From Lysinibacillus sp. KCTC 33748 (lineage in GTDB: Bacteria > Bacillota > Bacilli > Bacillales_A > Planococcaceae): DNA of 64,000 nt. The notes beneath the pieces were generated by a model, which ran no database searches, had not been told where the DNA came from, and saw only the letters and a list, made by a program, of their open reading frames with translations. Positions 9,201 to 18,347 of the stretch are shown in pieces (within the stretch, counting starts at the first letter, position 1; the number at the start of each line of letters is the position of its first letter). The position numbers and the translations under genes were made by a program. The stretch covers positions 310,001 to 374,000 of the forward strand of contig NZ_MWSJ01000001.1 of assembly GCF_002237755.1 (NCBI RefSeq), given 5' to 3'.

Positions 9201-9759
9201 ACTACAGGTACTAACATATTTAGATGTAGCAATGGAAAATTCCTCTTACTGGCTACCAGGTGAAGCGGAACCGGCTGGGGTTCTTTATGTACATGTCCAC
9301 AATCCAATGCTAAAGCTTGACAAGGATTTAAGCGACAGCGAAATAGAAGAAGACCGTTTAAAACAGTATAAAATGAAAGGTCTTTTGTCAGAAAATGCGG
9401 AGGCCATTTTATCGATGGACGAGCAATTAGAGGAATCGAGTGGGCATTCAAAAATTATTCCTGTCTATATGAAAAAAGATGGGACACCATCAGAATCTCA
9501 GTCACGGATTGTACCTGTAAATGATATGAAAAATCTACAGCATTTTGTACGGCGCAAGCATCAAGAGGCTGGTAACGGAATTTTAGCAGGGGATACTTCC
9601 ATTAGTCCGTATAAACTGAAATCAAAAACAGCCTGTGACTACTGTCAATTTACAGCTGTTTGTCAATTTGACCCATCTGATGGCAAGCAAAGCTACCGTC
9701 AGTTACAGCAAGCAAAACCGAATGATATCGTTGAGATAATTCGGAAGGAGATGAAGTAA
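6250..9759 (+). CDS. addB: ATP-dependent helicase/nuclease subunit AddB
   Basis: Subunit B of the AddAB complex, the Firmicute counterpart of RecBCD, which resects double-strand ends and loads RecA at Chi. 1169 aa from ATG 6250 (B. subtilis AddB is about 1166), with AGGAGGGGGA just upstream. The open frame extends to 6145 but without a ribosome site. Walker A GRSGTGKS lies at residues 8-15. The nuclease motif IVDYKSS has Asp966 and Lys968. Cys804, Cys1129, Cys1132 and Cys1138 give the C...CX2CX5C pattern of the AddB iron-sulfur cluster that holds the nuclease domain. addA follows after one base. Confidence 0.97.
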   Translation: MTLRIVSGRSGTGKSTFIHQEIVEQLKSDPLGHPIFVIVPDQMSYSTEYELTNKHGLQGLIRAQVMTFKRLAWLVLQETGGIARKEVNGYGYRMLIRKLLEEQKSEFSLFRQAAGKRGFTEEIETLLREFSRYSVNSSVLAEVSASLKAIDAPNTLQAKANDLQVVLQALEERLGTTYVDSEGYYPILTEHLKYSETMKQASIYIDGFTAFTVRELELVKELLKVTKQVTVVLPFDHIEEVYDEQSLFHEAASTNQRLHDIAYEEGVEVEAPLHFYHTHRFQSADLQHMENQFTDLVPQTKETSGDVMVLEASNRRAEIHAIAREITKLTRETGYRYQDIVLLYRQAEVYDPLITTIFQQYEIPIFTNSKKTMLHHPLIELSRSALEVITSDWKYEPVFRSVKTDLFFPLHAELNVWRERADRLENYCLAQGIFGERWFEEARWFFKKYRGLEFHSRVQTDEERAMQAEIEAVRDEVRQPLQLLQDKLKVATTGRDVATALFELIENLNVYEKLQAMKDRELDRGDALAASEHDQAWREWIAVLDQFVYMFGEQEMSVEEAAKILDEGFDTLEFSRIPPTLDEVMVATVELARLSNIKVAFVLGMNDGVYPTRMEYEGLLSDTEREWFSQIGYELAPTSKNRLLQENFLLYRALTTPSDKLYMSYSTADEEGKALLSSLYIKKIIGNDKTAGLLSGVKVERVVIDPIELLDENALPYIRHPRTALAHLMVQKRQAEHSRELAPEWVALQKIYKQDPYWALVYNRVLHPITHKNEAEPLENYITQELYGQKLTSSVSRVEKYFRCPFSHFTTYGLRLEERAEYRLETFAMGDLFHEALKWITEETHRLQLSWIRLTKQQIKQLARQAVEQIVPVFSHQILLSSARYRYIQRKLIRIVERTMTALTQHANVSHFKPIAIEASFGPGQNEQLPPLEIDLTGGKKMLMRGRIDRVDSASIDDRSYLRIVDYKSSARDLDLNEVYYGLSLQVLTYLDVAMENSSYWLPGEAEPAGVLYVHVHNPMLKLDKDLSDSEIEEDRLKQYKMKGLLSENAEAILSMDEQLEESSGHSKIIPVYMKKDGTPSESQSRIVPVNDMKNLQHFVRRKHQEAGNGILAGDTSISPYKLKSKTACDYCQFTAVCQFDPSDGKQSYRQLQQAKPNDIVEIIRKEMK

Positions 9760-9760
9760 G

Positions 9761-12700
9761 TTGGTACAAAAAATACCTGAAAAGCCAGCGGAAGTGACAT
9801 GGACTGACGACCAGTGGAAGGCAATCTATGCAAGCGGCCAGGATACACTTGTATCGGCTGCGGCAGGCTCTGGCAAAACGGCAGTTCTCATTAATCGAAT
9901 GATTGAAAAGGTAGTAGCGACAGAGGATCCCATCAATGTCGACGAGTTACTTGTCGTAACATTCACAAATGCATCCGCTGCTGAGATGCGTCACCGTATG
10001 GCGGAGGCACTTGAAAAGGCTATTGCAGAAAATCCAACTTCTAACCATTTGCGACGCCAGTTAAGCCTTGTCAATAAAGCGCAAATTTCAACGCTGCATT
10101 CTTTCTGCTTAGCTATTGTGAAGCAGTACGCCTATATGCTAGATATTGATCCAGGCTTTCGTATAGCAAATGAGGCAGAGGTTGCTTTGTTAAGGGACGA
10201 TATATTAGCCGAAGTATTAGAAGATGCTTACGATTCTGAGGACGAAACACAGGTTCAAGCAATCTATCGTCTTGTTGATAGCTTTACATCGGATCGTGAT
10301 GATCAGGCAATAGAAACGTTAATAAGTAAGCTTTATGATACGTCCCGTGTTCATGCAGAGCCTCAAAAATGGCTTCGTAGTCTATCTGAGACATACGACT
10401 TGGCGGCGGACGTAACAATTGATGATTTAGAGCTATCAAAATATGTGAAATTAACAGTCAAACATAGTCTTGAAGAGGCATTTGTGTTAATTTCTGAAAT
10501 GCGTTCCATTACGCTACAGCCTGCTGGGCCTGGACCGTATGCTGAAACTGCAGAAATGGATTTTGCTATGATTCAGGAAGGCATTCGCATTAGTCGTGAA
10601 GGAACGTGGCAAGAACTTTTTGATTATTTTGCTACGGTAAAATGGTCAACTTTAAAGCGTGTATCCAAGGATGCTTTAGTAGATGTGGAGCTACAGGAGC
10701 TTGCTAAGAAAAAGCGTGAGGCAGCTAAAAAAATTGTAAACAAGCTTAAAGAGACTTTCTTCGTTCGTACTCCTGCACGATTGCTGGAAGAGATTCGATT
10801 AATGGGGCCTACGATAGGAACATTGGTCGAATTGACGAATGTTTTTAGTGAACAGTTCCGCATGGCAAAATTAGAACGAGGAATTATTGATTTCTCAGAT
10901 TTAGAACATTTCGCCTTGCAAATTTTAACTGTAGAAATCGAAGGTGAATTACAGCCTTCACCTGTAGCTCTAGATTTGAAGCAACATTTTAAAGAAGTGC
11001 TTGTAGACGAATATCAAGATACAAATATGTTACAAGAAACGATATTACAGCTTGTGAAAACAGGTAGTGAGCAAGATGGAAATCTTTTTATGGTTGGGGA
11101 CGTCAAACAAAGCATTTACCGTTTCCGTTTAGCAGAACCGAAGCTTTTTATGCAAAAGTACAGCGAGTTTCTAGAGACCCCAGATTTGACGGGGATGCGT
11201 ATAGATTTAAACGCTAACTTCCGTAGTCGACAAGAAGTGTTGAATGCTACAAACTATGTATTTGCACAAATTATGGGTGAGCGAGTTGGAGAAATTCTTT
11301 ATGATGAAAATGCTTCACTAAAGCCAGCAGCCCCGTATGATGACAAAGAAGTTCCGGTAGAGCTAGTCATCATGCATCCTCCCGGGGAAGAGGAGTTGGA
11401 CGAAGAAGCAGAAGATACTGTAAGCGACGCTTCTGAATTAGAAGAATTAAAAAAATCACAGTATGAGGCACGTTTTATTATTGAACGTATTCGACAGATG
11501 ATGGAAGACGGGACAACCGTATTCGATACAAAAACGAAGACAGAACGTCCGTTAAAATATAGTGATATTGTAATTTTAATGCGTTCAATGACATGGTCGA
11601 CGGATTTAGTAGAGGAATTTAAGCTTGCGGGAATCCCGCTCTATGCGGAGTCCTCGAAAGGATATTTTGATGCGCTTGAAGTAATGATTATGCTGAATGT
11701 ACTAAAGGTTGTTGATAATCCATATCAGGATATTCCTTTAGCTTCAGTGCTACGCGCTCCATTTGTTGGCTTAACAGAAAATGAGCTAGCAAAAATTCGG
11801 CTAGCAGATGCGAAAGCGCCATTTTATGATGCGTTAAGGCAATTCATTCGAAGTGAGGGGCTTGGTGTGCAGTCTGACACTTTTGTGAAGCTTCAACGAT
11901 TTATGTTAGCATTTGAAAACTGGCGAGATTTAGCGCGACGTGGTTCGCTGTCAGATTTAATTTGGAAAATTTATTTAGATACGCATTATTATGAGATGGT
12001 TGGAGCGATGCCGAATGGGAAGCAGCGTCAGGCCAATTTACGCATTTTACACGACCGTGCTTTAATGTATGAGAAAACAGCCTTTCGAGGACTATTCCGC
12101 TTTTTACGTTTTATTGATCGTATGCGTACGCGTGGTGACGATTTAGGGACGGCGAAATCGATTGGAGAAAAGGATGACGTCGTTCGCCTTGTGACCATTC
12201 ACTCATCTAAAGGGTTAGAGTATCCCGTTGTCTTTGTGGCTGGGATGGGGCGACCGTTTAATAAAATGGATTTCCATAACCCATATTTATTCGATCAAGA
12301 TTTTGGTCTTGCAGTGAAGGCAGTTGATCCAGAAAATCGCATTACGTATACATCTCTACCATTTTTAGCTTTGAAGGAGAAAAAAGAGCTGGAAATGCGT
12401 GCTGAGGAAATGCGTGTATTATACGTAGCGATGACACGTGCAAAGGAGCGACTTATTTTAGTAGGCTCGGTAAAAAATTGGGATAAAACCCGCGACAATT
12501 GGCTAGATGCACAAAGCTTGCCGCTAGATGCCCCCCTACAGGAATATTTACGCGCTAGAGCAAATAGTTACTTTGATTGGCTTGGGCCTGCAGTAGCAAG
12601 ACATGCAGATTTTTCAGCCATTGCTGCTTCCCCTTATAAGGCAGCAGATGATGTATCGCATTGGTGGGTACGAGCTATTGAAACAAGCCATTATGCGTAT

Positions 12701-13477
12701 GATATACAGGCGTTAGAGGACGAGGTACAGCAATTGCTAGAAACGCCAGAGGATGAAGCTTTGCAGTCGGAAATTACGATGCGCTTTCAAGCACAATATG
12801 CGTTTCAGAAATCAACACAAAAACGTTCAAAAACATCTGTAAGTGAAATTAAGCGTTTAGAAAATCTTCAAAGACAGGAAGAGCCTGAATATTACTTTTC
12901 AGCACCTTCTAAGCAAAAAACGACGGCCGTTGCACCCCGTCCAACCTTTTTACAGGACAAGCAGCTGACAGGTGCAGAAATAGGGACAGCGGTTCATACA
13001 GTAATGCAACATGTCCCTCAAAACGGCTTTATGGATGTACAGGAGGTTCAGGAGTTTGTCACTAATTTAGTGGATAGACAGCTTCTGACCGAGGCTGAGG
13101 GGAAAGTTGTTCCGTCGAAAAAAATATATAATTTCTTTACAACAGACATTGGACAACGCTTTAAAAAAGCAAAAACGATTCGCAGAGAATTACCATTTAC
13201 CATTAGTAGAGTAGATGAAGATGGCGACGCTCAAATTGTACAAGGAATTATTGATTGCTTATTTGAGGATGAAAACGGGGATTGGATCTTGCTTGATTAT
13301 AAGACCGATCGTATCCAATCACATTTTGCTGAGGAACCAGCGTTGACGAAGGAACTTTTAGAACGATATGGTGTCCAGCTTAGAGTGTATAGTGAGGCGA
13401 TTGAATCAATCCTTCAAATTAAAGTGAGTGATAAGGTTCTCTATTTATTTGATATTGAACGGGTTTTACATGCATAA
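9761..13477 (+). CDS. addA: ATP-dependent helicase/nuclease subunit AddA
   Basis: UvrD-like 3'-5' helicase plus RecB-type nuclease, 1238 aa. Walker A AAAGSGKT has Lys39. Helicase motifs FTNASAAEMRHR, VDEYQDTN, VGDVKQSIYRFR, LNANFRSR, VTIHSSKGLEYPVVF and LYVAMTRAKERL are all present. The C-terminal nuclease motif LLDYKTDR has Asp1179 and Lys1181. The start is TTG, ten bases after GGAAGGAG inside the end of addB, so expression is coupled. No truncation or missing motif is seen; the complex should be active. Confidence 0.97.
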   Translation: MVQKIPEKPAEVTWTDDQWKAIYASGQDTLVSAAAGSGKTAVLINRMIEKVVATEDPINVDELLVVTFTNASAAEMRHRMAEALEKAIAENPTSNHLRRQLSLVNKAQISTLHSFCLAIVKQYAYMLDIDPGFRIANEAEVALLRDDILAEVLEDAYDSEDETQVQAIYRLVDSFTSDRDDQAIETLISKLYDTSRVHAEPQKWLRSLSETYDLAADVTIDDLELSKYVKLTVKHSLEEAFVLISEMRSITLQPAGPGPYAETAEMDFAMIQEGIRISREGTWQELFDYFATVKWSTLKRVSKDALVDVELQELAKKKREAAKKIVNKLKETFFVRTPARLLEEIRLMGPTIGTLVELTNVFSEQFRMAKLERGIIDFSDLEHFALQILTVEIEGELQPSPVALDLKQHFKEVLVDEYQDTNMLQETILQLVKTGSEQDGNLFMVGDVKQSIYRFRLAEPKLFMQKYSEFLETPDLTGMRIDLNANFRSRQEVLNATNYVFAQIMGERVGEILYDENASLKPAAPYDDKEVPVELVIMHPPGEEELDEEAEDTVSDASELEELKKSQYEARFIIERIRQMMEDGTTVFDTKTKTERPLKYSDIVILMRSMTWSTDLVEEFKLAGIPLYAESSKGYFDALEVMIMLNVLKVVDNPYQDIPLASVLRAPFVGLTENELAKIRLADAKAPFYDALRQFIRSEGLGVQSDTFVKLQRFMLAFENWRDLARRGSLSDLIWKIYLDTHYYEMVGAMPNGKQRQANLRILHDRALMYEKTAFRGLFRFLRFIDRMRTRGDDLGTAKSIGEKDDVVRLVTIHSSKGLEYPVVFVAGMGRPFNKMDFHNPYLFDQDFGLAVKAVDPENRITYTSLPFLALKEKKELEMRAEEMRVLYVAMTRAKERLILVGSVKNWDKTRDNWLDAQSLPLDAPLQEYLRARANSYFDWLGPAVARHADFSAIAASPYKAADDVSHWWVRAIETSHYAYDIQALEDEVQQLLETPEDEALQSEITMRFQAQYAFQKSTQKRSKTSVSEIKRLENLQRQEEPEYYFSAPSKQKTTAVAPRPTFLQDKQLTGAEIGTAVHTVMQHVPQNGFMDVQEVQEFVTNLVDRQLLTEAEGKVVPSKKIYNFFTTDIGQRFKKAKTIRRELPFTISRVDEDGDAQIVQGIIDCLFEDENGDWILLDYKTDRIQSHFAEEPALTKELLERYGVQLRVYSEAIESILQIKVSDKVLYLFDIERVLHA

Positions 13478-13576
13478 GTGAAAGCGGTGAAAACAGGGCT
13501 ATCTGAGGTAGTTTCATATAAGGGAATGCATGTTAGGAAGTCCTGTTTTCGCCATATACATAGAGGAGGCTTTTTT

Positions 13577-14743
13577 GTGGAGTTAAAACCGACAATGTTG
13601 CAGGAGCGCATCGCAACATTAGATATTTTACGTGGTATTAGCTTACTAGGCATTTTACTCGTTAATATGTTTGCCTTTTATTTGCCAATGCCCTATATTG
13701 ATTTGGCATCATGGTTTACAACACCGTCAGATATAGTGTGGCAGCAAAATTTAGATATTTATGTACAAAGTAGCTTTTATCCACTGTTCGCCATGTTATT
13801 TGGCTACGGACTCGCTATGCAATGGCAGAAAGCACAAAGTCGTGAACAAAATTTTTATGCGATAGGACTTCGAAGACTTTCTGTATTATTTGTATTTGGT
13901 TTGCTACATGCTGTGCTCATTTGGTGGGGCGACATTTTGATGATGTATGCATTTTGTGGCGTTTTTTTAGTGCTATTACTACGTCTACATCCAATTTGGT
14001 TATTGTCAATTGGCGTTATGATTAGCGGCGTCATGCAAGCTTTTATGTTATTTGTAGTAGGATATATTAATTTCAATACAAAGATTGATGAGTATTTAGA
14101 TATTACTTCAGTAGAGCAGGCGATAACTGCTTATGGAACAGGGAGCTGGGTTGATGCATTTATGCAACGTCTAACTGATTTATCTGTTCAGGCAGGAATC
14201 GGCATGTGGTTTGTGGCATTATTTACAATTCTACCATTTATGTTAATTGGTGCCGCAGCCTCTAAATGGCGTTTAGTAGAACGAGCGAGAGAGCTTAAAT
14301 GGCTATGGCTGACATTAGCGGTAGCTGGGTTAGCAATTGGTATTTTTATTAAAAGCTCACCGATCATGTTTACGCGTACGTATTTATTAGACTACTTAAA
14401 AGTATACATAGGTGGTCCAATTTTAGCAGTAGGCTATACGGGGCTCATTGTTTTACTTTGTTTACTCCCAGGTGTACCAAAATTGCTTAGTCCTTTTGCG
14501 AAAATAGGGCGTATGTCGTTTACGATGTATATACTTCAATCGGTCATTGGAACATGTCTATTTTATCAATTTGGATTTGGCTTGTATGGAAAAGTAAACG
14601 TCGCAACAGGCGTGCTAATTGCGGTCAGCATTATTATTGTACAAATGATTGTGGCAGAAATTTGGCTAGCGAAATGGCAACAAGGTCCGCTAGAGGCTTT
14701 ATGGCGCAAGTTAACGTATAAGGCGAAAACGAAAGCAGGGTAA
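13577..14743 (+). CDS. DUF418 family membrane protein
   Basis: 388 aa protein with about nine to ten membrane segments. It carries the family's opening motif RIATLDILRGISLLGILLVNM and the C-terminal DUF418 stretch FAKIGRMSFTMYILQSVIG. Relatives in B. subtilis (YxaH, YrkO) and E. coli YeiB have no proven function; the fold is acyltransferase-like. GTG 13577 was chosen because AGAGGAGGC lies eight bases upstream; the frame is open 33 codons earlier without a ribosome site. It follows addA by 99 bp and may be read from the same promoter. Confidence 0.85.
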   Translation: MELKPTMLQERIATLDILRGISLLGILLVNMFAFYLPMPYIDLASWFTTPSDIVWQQNLDIYVQSSFYPLFAMLFGYGLAMQWQKAQSREQNFYAIGLRRLSVLFVFGLLHAVLIWWGDILMMYAFCGVFLVLLLRLHPIWLLSIGVMISGVMQAFMLFVVGYINFNTKIDEYLDITSVEQAITAYGTGSWVDAFMQRLTDLSVQAGIGMWFVALFTILPFMLIGAAASKWRLVERARELKWLWLTLAVAGLAIGIFIKSSPIMFTRTYLLDYLKVYIGGPILAVGYTGLIVLLCLLPGVPKLLSPFAKIGRMSFTMYILQSVIGTCLFYQFGFGLYGKVNVATGVLIAVSIIIVQMIVAEIWLAKWQQGPLEALWRKLTYKAKTKAG

Positions 14744-14874
14744 ATGTTAAGGGCTTGACTCTCGTGCAAAAAGCGAACAATCTGCGGTAGAAATCAGCGT
14801 GCATCTTTAATGTGAGGGCAACATAAAGTTAATGAATACGTCTTGTATAATAAGAATAATTAATTGCGATTTAG

Positions 14875-15013
14875 CTCATTATCAAAAGTTGGGATAGCAT
14901 TTGTTAAAACGTATGTTATGTAAGTAAGTTGATTGTAGTGGAGACTGGGCGACTCCTCGGACGCCCCGGGAAAGCGCCCAGCCGGAACGGATATCAACCA
15001 CACTTTATGGTAA
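14875..15013 (-). repeat. Repeat family A, short copy A1
   Basis: Starts with ATCAAAAGTTGGGAT and ends ATCAACCACACTTTATGGT. The core is GTTGATTGTAGTGGAGACTG, GGCGACTCCT, CGGACGCCCC and GCGCCCAGCCGGAACGG, which can fold because GGGCG and CGCCC recur. It fills most of the 370 bp between the DUF418 gene and yisK and is in reverse orientation relative to the copy at 29315. Confidence 0.8.
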
Positions 15014-15115
15014 AAAAACAGCAAATTATTCGGAATAAAAATAGTTTTCGTAAAAGTAAGGCAATTTCTATAATTTTGTTGTATTATGTAAAAAAAAGAA
15101 GGAGCTCTGAAAATC

Positions 15116-16018
15116 ATGAAAATTTTATCATTTAAATTAGGTGGACATGTAAGCTTTGGACCAAAAGTAAAAAAAGAAGAAGCAGTATGGGATGTACTCG
15201 CTATTCAAAATGAACTTCAAGTTCTCCCTTCTTTTTCAAGTTCAATTGTAGATGGCATTGCTCTAGGCTTTGATTTTGTTGAACAGATTCGTAAATTAGT
15301 AGAAGCCGCTGAAAAATCAGACCGTGCTAATAGTTTCAAACGCGAATTTACAGTGATCGAGTGGTTATCACCGATTCCACGCACACCAAAAAACATTATG
15401 TGTATTGGGAAAAACTATGATGAACATGCTAAAGAAATGGGTGCAGAAGCAGCTCCAACAGACTTAATGGTATTTACAAAATCTCCGACTGCTATTGCTG
15501 CTGATGGCCAAACAATTTCTATTCATGCTGATCTTTCATCTAAAATGGATTATGAAGGCGAATTAGCGGTTGTCATTGGTAAACGTGGTAAAAATATTCC
15601 GAAAAACTTAGCATACGATTATGTATTTGGCTATACGATTGCCAATGATCTAACAGCTCGTGATTTACAAGAAAAACATAAGCAATTCTTCTTAGGAAAA
15701 AGCTTGGATGGAACTTGTCCACTTGGACCTTACCTTGTAACAAAAGATGAAATTCCGAATCCACAAGATTTAACAGTCGTTACAAAAGTGAACGACGAAG
15801 TACGTCAAAACGGCTCAACAAAAGATATGATGTTCACTGTAGAATCATTAGTATCGATTTTATCTCAGCATGTTACATTAGAGCCAGGTGACGTTATTTT
15901 AACAGGTACTCCAGCAGGTGTTGGCAAAGGCATGAATCCGCCACAATTCTTAAAAGCTGGTGATACTGTAAAAGTATCTATCCAAGGCATCGGTACTTTA
16001 GTGAATCATTTTGAATAA
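15116..16018 (+). CDS. yisK: Fumarylacetoacetate hydrolase family protein YisK
   Basis: 300 aa FAH-fold enzyme. A short N-terminal domain is followed by the metal-binding core with IMCIGKNYDEHAKEMG (His/Glu), MDYEGELAVVIGKRG (Glu ligands), YTIANDLTARDLQ and LTGTPAGVGKGM. B. subtilis YisK, of almost equal length and next to yisL as here, is an oxaloacetate decarboxylase / acylpyruvase-type enzyme that also localises with Mbl. The exact substrate in this organism is inferred. The start ATG follows AAGAAGGAGCT. Confidence 0.88.
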   Translation: MKILSFKLGGHVSFGPKVKKEEAVWDVLAIQNELQVLPSFSSSIVDGIALGFDFVEQIRKLVEAAEKSDRANSFKREFTVIEWLSPIPRTPKNIMCIGKNYDEHAKEMGAEAAPTDLMVFTKSPTAIAADGQTISIHADLSSKMDYEGELAVVIGKRGKNIPKNLAYDYVFGYTIANDLTARDLQEKHKQFFLGKSLDGTCPLGPYLVTKDEIPNPQDLTVVTKVNDEVRQNGSTKDMMFTVESLVSILSQHVTLEPGDVILTGTPAGVGKGMNPPQFLKAGDTVKVSIQGIGTLVNHFE

Positions 16019-16021
16019 TTT

Positions 16022-16056
16022 TTCAAATCCGCGTGAGTTTACCTCCGCGGATTTTT
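16022..16056 (+). terminator. Terminator after yisK
   Basis: AAATCCGCG ... CGCGGATTT stem followed by TTTAA. Confidence 0.8.
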
Positions 16057-16136
16057 AACTTCTTTCAGTGGGTGTCTAAACATCTGCTGAAAGAAGTTAG
16101 ACCCTTCGACGCAATTTTCCGAGGCATAATTGATGT
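16057..16136. repeat. Repeat family B, degenerate copy B1
   Basis: AACTTCTTTCAG ... CTGAAAGAAGTT outer stem, then a remnant of the right end (GACGCAATTTTCCGAGGCATAATTGA). The central GAATCGG hairpin of full copies is missing. Confidence 0.65.
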
Positions 16137-16229
16137 AAATTATATGAACACTATTGTAATGTTTGAAACCCTTTCCATCACATGGTAGGATAGAGTTTGA
16201 TAGAAAAAAGAATATGAGGTGGGACAATA

Positions 16230-16598
16230 ATGAGTTTCTTAACTAGCCAAACGCATTTGCATATTACTACTTGGGTAGTTGCAATCGTAATCTTTTTAAT
16301 TGCAGCATTAATGGGCAAGCAGTCAAAAGGCTTACATATGACATTACGTTTATTCTACATTTTAATTATCATTACTGGTGGAGCACTATTTATTAAAGGC
16401 ATGGATTATGGTATGGGTATGCTCTATGGCTTTAAATTTATAGGTGGTATTTTAGTCATTGGTATGATGGAAATGGTATTAGTTCGTCAAAAGAAAAATA
16501 AACCAACTGGTCTGTTTTGGATTTTATTTGCAGTGTTCTTATTCATTACATTGTTCCTAGGCTTCAAATTACCAATGGGTCAAAATTTCTTAGCATAA
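16230..16598 (+). CDS. yisL: YisL family membrane protein (UPF0344/DUF1516)
   Basis: 122 aa protein with four membrane segments (about 11-30, 40-58, 66-88, 96-115). Length, the HLHITTWVVAIVIF opening and the position after yisK match the UPF0344 protein YisL. Function is unknown in the family. The start ATG follows ATGAGGTGGGAC. Confidence 0.85.
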   Translation: MSFLTSQTHLHITTWVVAIVIFLIAALMGKQSKGLHMTLRLFYILIIITGGALFIKGMDYGMGMLYGFKFIGGILVIGMMEMVLVRQKKNKPTGLFWILFAVFLFITLFLGFKLPMGQNFLA

Positions 16599-16607
16599 TT
16601 TTGCAAA

Positions 16608-16640
16608 AGTCGTGAAGTTCTCGCTTCACGGCTTTTTTTT
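16608..16640 (+). terminator. Terminator after yisL
   Basis: CGTGAAG-TTCTCG-CTTCACG hairpin followed by a run of eight T. Confidence 0.9.
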
Positions 16641-16818
16641 GAAGGTGAAATTGCTCAGGTCCCGTAATCAAGTCGATAAATTGTATTTGAAGGAGAAGTT
16701 GACACCTTTTTGCCGTAATTCATTTTGTCATTTTCGGAAAATATTTTGAAATGATAGCGAGGGGACTATTTTATTTGGTAAAATGACGGAGGATTGGTTT
16801 GAAAGAGAGGGAATTAAA

Positions 16819-18288
16819 GTGAAATTCAAAAAGTGGATAAGTGCGACAGCTGCATCGCTTTTACTAGCAACTTCATTAGTGAGTGCTACACCAGTTGCAC
16901 ATGCTGATGAAGCGTCGACAAGAACGATTGCTGAAGAAAGCATCTATGATTTACTCGTTGACCGTTTCTTTAATGGTTCGGGCACTAACGATTTTGATAC
17001 AAATACGCAAGACGCAACTAAATTTGCAGGAGGCGATTTTGCAGGTTTACAGGATAAACTAAAATTTATCGGAGAGATGGGCTTTACAATCGCTTCTATT
17101 GGCCCGATTTTTGCCACTGAGAAATATGATGGATCGATGCCGACGAGCTACTCTTCAATTGAGCGTCATTTTGGGACAGCTGAGGAGTTTCAAAGTGTCA
17201 TTGAGGCCTATAAAGCTAAAAACGTATCGATCATGGTTGATTTTCCATTAAACAATGTAAGTCCGAATCATGAGTGGGCAAAAGATCCAGCGAAAAAGGA
17301 CTGGATTGCTTCAACAAATAATGGACAAGTACAGTGGGACTTAACAAACAAAGACGTACAAGACGCACTTGTTAAATCAGTAACAGACTTTGTCTCTACA
17401 TACGATGTTGGTGGAGTGCGTTTAACGAATATTGCTGGTGCTGATACAGAATTTATCAATGCTGTGATTAAAGCATTAAAGGATACGAAAAAATCACTCT
17501 ATGTCATTTCAAATGAAGAAAGTGATGCAAACTTTGATGCAAGCTTTTATAAAGCTTCAGCTGATATTTACCGTAATATCTTTAAAAATGTTGATATGGA
17601 TTCTACTAAGTTGATGGAGCCTTTTACAGGTAAGAAACCAACTCAGATTATGATTGATTCGTTAGAAACGCATCGATTTACATTTGATTCTGCAGCAGAA
17701 AATATGTTCCCACCAACGCGTTTGAAAATGGCGATGGGTGCTTTATTTATGATGCCAGGAATTCCAGTTGTACAATATGGTACAGAAATTGCAATGAACG
17801 GTGAAAAAAAGCCAGATACGCACCAAATATATAACTTTAAAACTGATACAGAATTAATCGATTATATTAAACATGTCCAATCTTTACGTAATAAATCTGA
17901 GACATTACGCAACGGTGATTTTGAAGTTCTCACAAATGAAAATGGCCTACTTGTATTTACACGTACGTCCGATAAAGAGAAATGGGTCATCATGGTTAAT
18001 AATACTAGTGAAACACAACGCGTTGATTTAACACCTGCTCAGCTTGGTAAAGGTAAAATGCTAAACGGTATTATACATGAAGAAAAAGTTCGTATTAATG
18101 AAAAAGACGTTTATCCAGTTATTTTAAATCGCGAAATGGTAGAGATTTATCAAGTTCGAAATGATGAAGGATTAAATGTACCTTATATGGTAGCACTAGG
18201 ATTAGTATGGTTAATATTCATAGGATTTGTAGTTGTTATTATTAGACGAGGTAAAGTACGACGTAAAGAGCAAGATGCTCTAAACTAA
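16819..18288 (+). CDS. Membrane-anchored GH13 alpha-amylase-like protein, probably catalytically dead
   Basis: 489 aa protein with a signal peptide (1-29, ending VAHA), a GH13 (beta/alpha)8-like domain and a C-terminal membrane segment (about 450-472) followed by a basic tail. The chain is therefore outside the cell and tethered at its C-terminus. GH13 regions can be aligned: region I DFPLNNVSPNHEW; region II GVRLTNI, where the nucleophile Asp is Thr203; region III VISNEES, with a possible acid Glu; region IV IDSLETHR, where Asn-His-Asp is Ser-Leu-Glu. Two of three catalytic carboxylates and the region IV His are changed. GTG 16819 follows AGAGAGGGAA; ATG 16783 is an alternative. A binding or scaffolding role is inferred. 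Confidence 0.75.
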   Translation: MKFKKWISATAASLLLATSLVSATPVAHADEASTRTIAEESIYDLLVDRFFNGSGTNDFDTNTQDATKFAGGDFAGLQDKLKFIGEMGFTIASIGPIFATEKYDGSMPTSYSSIERHFGTAEEFQSVIEAYKAKNVSIMVDFPLNNVSPNHEWAKDPAKKDWIASTNNGQVQWDLTNKDVQDALVKSVTDFVSTYDVGGVRLTNIAGADTEFINAVIKALKDTKKSLYVISNEESDANFDASFYKASADIYRNIFKNVDMDSTKLMEPFTGKKPTQIMIDSLETHRFTFDSAAENMFPPTRLKMAMGALFMMPGIPVVQYGTEIAMNGEKKPDTHQIYNFKTDTELIDYIKHVQSLRNKSETLRNGDFEVLTNENGLLVFTRTSDKEKWVIMVNNTSETQRVDLTPAQLGKGKMLNGIIHEEKVRINEKDVYPVILNREMVEIYQVRNDEGLNVPYMVALGLVWLIFIGFVVVIIRRGKVRRKEQDALN

Positions 18289-18307
18289 TCCTAGTAGGAT
18301 AAAATGA

Positions 18308-18347
18308 AAGATCCCCTCAACACTTTTCAGTGCGGAGGGGGTTTTTG
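18308..18347. terminator. Terminator between amylase-like gene and degV-type gene
   Basis: GATCCCCTC ... GAGGGGGTTTTTG hairpin between convergent genes. Confidence 0.75.
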
